Shown here: piece after piece, positions 4,267-6,221 of the stretch
How positions within the stretch are numbered: the first letter of the stretch is position 1
Layout of the letters: the number at the start of each line of letters is the position of its first letter
Origin: Elusimicrobiota bacterium
Lineage (GTDB): Bacteria; CG03; SLGR01
NCBI GenBank assembly: GCA_012511615.1
Contig: JAAZFS010000150.1
Span: 1 to 6,221 of the forward strand
Direction of reading: 5' to 3'
Length of the DNA stretch: 6,221 nucleotides
Program-made: the position numbers and the translations under genes
The notes under the pieces: generated by a model
The model's database searches: none
Seen by the model: the letters and a program-made list of their open reading frames with translations, nothing else
Told to the model about the DNA's origin: nothing

Positions 4267-5682
4267 ATGAATAATTTCGATAATCTATCCATAATAATAC
4301 CGGTAATAAACGAGCTGGCCAACCTTAAAAAACTGCTACCGATTTTAAGGCAAAAATACCCTGGTCTAACAATTATAGTATCGGATGACGGCTCAACTGA
4401 CGGAACCCGTGATTACATAGCTGAAGACGCAAAGACCACGACCACTCCCCTGATATATTTAGAGAGAAAAGGAAACGAGTTTATCTCTAGCAAAAACATC
4501 TCCGACTCTCTTTCAGAAATATTCTATTCTGACAAACTCAAAATCAGAGACACAGCTGGATTAACTGCTTCTGTACTTGATGCACTTCTTATATGCACCA
4601 GTGAAAATTTTGCAGTTATGGATGCGGACTTTCAGCATCCAGTCGAACTTCCAGGAAATCTAGTAGAAAAACTTGATGACCATACCTTGTCTGTTGCTCA
4701 TAGAAAAACCCTTAAAGATTTTCCTCCCCACCGAAAACTTATGTCTCTTTTCGGAAATTTTATCTCAAACTCGGTCTTGCCTTCATATGCCAGAGCAAAA
4801 GACCCACTCAGCGGCGCTTTTGCTGGAAAAACCGAATTTTTCGCCAATATGATTGAGACTAAAGAAGATTTTGGACTTGAAGGTTTTAAGGTGCTTTTTG
4901 ATTTTCTCAAACTACTACCAAAAGACTCAAAAATCGCCAATGTCGGCTATGATTTCCAGATGCGTTCGATGGGAGAATCTAAGATAGGATTCAAACAAAT
5001 TCGCTGCTTTTACAGATCGGTCTTTGATAAGCATACAGTAAGATTTATCTCTGGGGTTCTGGTGCTGATGGTCTGCCTTCTAATTGGGAATTATCTTGTT
5101 TTCAAATATGGTGATATTAATTTATCAACAAGAATCCGTGCCTTGGGGAAGGATTACCCGTCAGTAAGTTCCGCATTTAGGATTATCACTAATTACGGTC
5201 ACCACCTCTACCACTTTATCTTTCTTTATATCCTTGTCATTGGATACATCAAGAAAAGAAAAGACATGATACGCCTAGGCTGGACCTATGTAATGGTTCA
5301 ACTCCTGGTTTCAATTGCAATATGTGGCGCCATGAAAATGATAATCGGTCGCCCCAGACCCAGAACAGGCCTTTATGACTTTAAGCATTTTTCTGGAAAA
5401 TCCAGATTTAGATCCTTTCCTTCTGGCCACACTACTGATGCTTTTAGTTCGGCAGGAGTAGTTTGGGGATATTCCAGAAGCTATATACTATCAATAATAG
5501 CCTTTATTTTCTCTGGACTAGTCGGATTTTCAAGAATAATACTTTCATCCCATTTCCCACTAGATGTAGTTACAGGGATGGTATTAGGCTTTGGAGGTGG
5601 GCTGATTATTACCTATATCAGATTCCGAAAACCGGAAACCCGCCGGAAAAGTTACGGGCAAGATAAAAATAAATCTTCTTAA
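4267..5682 (+). CDS. Bifunctional GT2 glycosyltransferase-PAP2 phosphatase fusion protein
   Basis: 471-aa inner-membrane protein with two catalytic domains in one frame. Residues 7-250: DPM1/ArnC-like GT2 domain, with the fold start SIIIPVINELANL, SDDGSTDGT (D40, D41) for nucleotide-sugar binding, VMDADFQHPVE (DAD 119-121, metal site), DPLSGAF (179-185) and GESKIGF; it should transfer a sugar from a nucleotide donor to a polyprenyl phosphate. Residues 258-280 form a membrane helix. Residues 300-455: PAP2 domain with four or five helices and all three motifs, KMIIGRPRP (K357, R364), PSGH (385-388, H388) and SRIILSSHFPLD (R423, H429, D433), so it looks active, probably on a polyprenyl or lipid A phosphate with its site facing the periplasm. 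A basic tail follows. ATG 4267 is the only start after an in-frame TAA at 4243 and lacks a ribosome-binding site. The last 65 bp overlap the convergent gene. The sugar and lipid are unknown. Confidence 0.92.
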   Translation: MNNFDNLSIIIPVINELANLKKLLPILRQKYPGLTIIVSDDGSTDGTRDYIAEDAKTTTTPLIYLERKGNEFISSKNISDSLSEIFYSDKLKIRDTAGLTASVLDALLICTSENFAVMDADFQHPVELPGNLVEKLDDHTLSVAHRKTLKDFPPHRKLMSLFGNFISNSVLPSYARAKDPLSGAFAGKTEFFANMIETKEDFGLEGFKVLFDFLKLLPKDSKIANVGYDFQMRSMGESKIGFKQIRCFYRSVFDKHTVRFISGVLVLMVCLLIGNYLVFKYGDINLSTRIRALGKDYPSVSSAFRIITNYGHHLYHFIFLYILVIGYIKKRKDMIRLGWTYVMVQLLVSIAICGAMKMIIGRPRPRTGLYDFKHFSGKSRFRSFPSGHTTDAFSSAGVVWGYSRSYILSIIAFIFSGLVGFSRIILSSHFPLDVVTGMVLGFGGGLIITYIRFRKPETRRKSYGQDKNKSS

Positions 5683-6221
5683 CCTTTATTCCCTGGCGAA
5701 TTAAAGGCAGCTCTCCTAAGTATTCTATATCCTCAAAATAATCTTGGTACAATTCAAGAGGATCTGCAAAATATCTTGCAGAACTTATAAAGATACCATC
5801 TTGTCCGATAAACTCATCCTGATCCTGCCAGAATGCATAACCTCTCGCACGATTTAGATTTCCCAGACAAATAAGAGGATACTCCCCTCTAAGACCATGA
5901 GTTATATAGCCTCCGAGTTCCCAGCGATGGGTAAAAAGAAATTTTTCTTCCATATCAAGTTCAGAAAGATAAGTGCCCACCTGATCCCAGCCAGATATTT
6001 CAGCTGTGAGATCCCTGAGCCTGGTTTTCTCGGGTATACTTGTTTCAGCAAGAGGCTCATTCATAATAAATCCGGTCTTAGTCTGAAGGATAGCTGTCCC
6101 GGCAACAATTAGAAGAAGAACCAAATGGAAAGCAGCATAAAAATTAAAAAGTTTACGACGCCTTTGTAAAAGAGAATAATAAAACAAGCCCGTTAAGGGA
6201 GCAAGTGACATATAGCCTATT
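5618..6221 (-). CDS. ArnT/PMT-type glycosyltransferase, C-terminal fragment (5' end beyond right edge)
   Basis: About 200 C-terminal residues of a membrane sugar transferase using polyprenyl-phosphate donors. The frame is open to the window edge; a Met at 6211 has no ribosome-binding site before it and is probably internal, since the visible part begins in a membrane region (MSLAPLTGLFYYSLL). A basic stretch QRRRK is followed by a membrane helix (LFNFYAAFHLVLLLIVAGTA) and then a soluble, probably periplasmic domain. The segment GNLNRARGYAFW...FIGQDGIFIS matches the pattern near the end of ArnT-like/GT39 proteins, where RxxxYxxW is followed by a G-x-D-x-x-F-V strand, and the tail KVKKIYFYLARNF fits their last strand. 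No catalytic residues are in view, since they lie in the missing N-terminal half, so the class is moderately sure and the substrate open. Its 3' end overlaps the convergent GT2-PAP2 gene by 65 bp. No terminator is visible. Confidence 0.7.
   Translation of the reverse strand, partial: IGYMSLAPLTGLFYYSLLQRRRKLFNFYAAFHLVLLLIVAGTAILQTKTGFIMNEPLAETSIPEKTRLRDLTAEISGWDQVGTYLSELDMEEKFLFTHRWELGGYITHGLRGEYPLICLGNLNRARGYAFWQDQDEFIGQDGIFISSARYFADPLELYQDYFEDIEYLGELPLIRQGIKVKKIYFYLARNFSGGFPVFGI

Noticed and set aside
4698..4940. Minus-strand frame of 80 codons inside the GT2 domain
   Set aside because: Antisense shadow of a well-supported glycosyltransferase domain; no ribosome-binding site or family features were seen.
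5897..6112. Plus-strand frame of 71 codons on the right
   Set aside because: It lies opposite the ArnT-like coding region, overlaps no plus-strand signal and has no recognisable domain.
1..6221. CRISPR arrays, tRNA or rRNA genes, insertion sequences, phage or integrase genes
   Set aside because: Read through on both strands, no regularly spaced repeats, cloverleaf-like sequences, transposase motifs or terminal repeats were found.

Overview
The window is about 6.2 kb of AT-leaning bacterial DNA (roughly 40% G+C by eye). It has compact genes and short Shine-Dalgarno sites. The gene set suggests an anaerobic or facultatively anaerobic Gram-negative bacterium: a single-cluster [4Fe-4S] ferredoxin beside a radical SAM enzyme, a YedF-type selenium/sulfur protein, a Gld-type ABC exporter, and polyprenyl-phosphate sugar/PAP2 phosphatase enzymes of the kind used on envelope lipids. 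Desulfobacterota or a similar lineage would fit, but no single marker fixes the taxon.

Left and centre (1-4167), all on the minus strand. Read in the direction of transcription, the genes are: a 62-aa ferredoxin; the AmmeMemoRadiSam radical SAM enzyme (amrS-type), one base after the ferredoxin stop; a possible 29-40-aa membrane peptide too short for normal gene calling; an 82-aa LysW-like zinc-ribbon protein with a strongly acidic tail; a perfect 30-bp palindrome, probably the terminator of that group; yedF, a TusA-DsrE two-domain protein; a 324-bp AT-rich spacer with nested inverted repeats and a good sigma70-like promoter; a GldA-like ABC ATPase; and a GldF-like ABC-2 permease that overlaps the ATPase by ATGA and runs off the left edge.

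Right (4168-6221). A 99-bp divergent spacer carries two interleaved promoter-like sequences around a 12-bp palindrome. The plus-strand gene that follows encodes an unusual single polypeptide: a DPM1/ArnC-like GT2 glycosyltransferase fused to a complete PAP2 lipid phosphatase domain. Its start lies only 10 bp past the predicted -10 box and has no ribosome-binding site, so a leaderless or near-leaderless mRNA is likely. Its 3' end overlaps by 65 bp the 3' end of a convergent minus-strand gene, which looks like the C-terminal part of an ArnT/PMT-type (GT39/GT83-like) lipid-linked sugar transferase and is cut by the right edge.

Working together (inference): ferredoxin and AmrS form a reductant/radical-enzyme pair. 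GT2-PAP2 and the ArnT-like protein could form one lipid-linked glycosylation module: the GT2 domain makes a polyprenyl-phosphate sugar, the ArnT-like protein uses it as donor, and the PAP2 domain removes phosphate from the carrier or from lipid A. The most novel items are the GT2-PAP2 fusion with its antisense overlap, the LysW-like protein without the carrier glutamate terminus, the overlapping divergent promoters, and the candidate micro-membrane protein.
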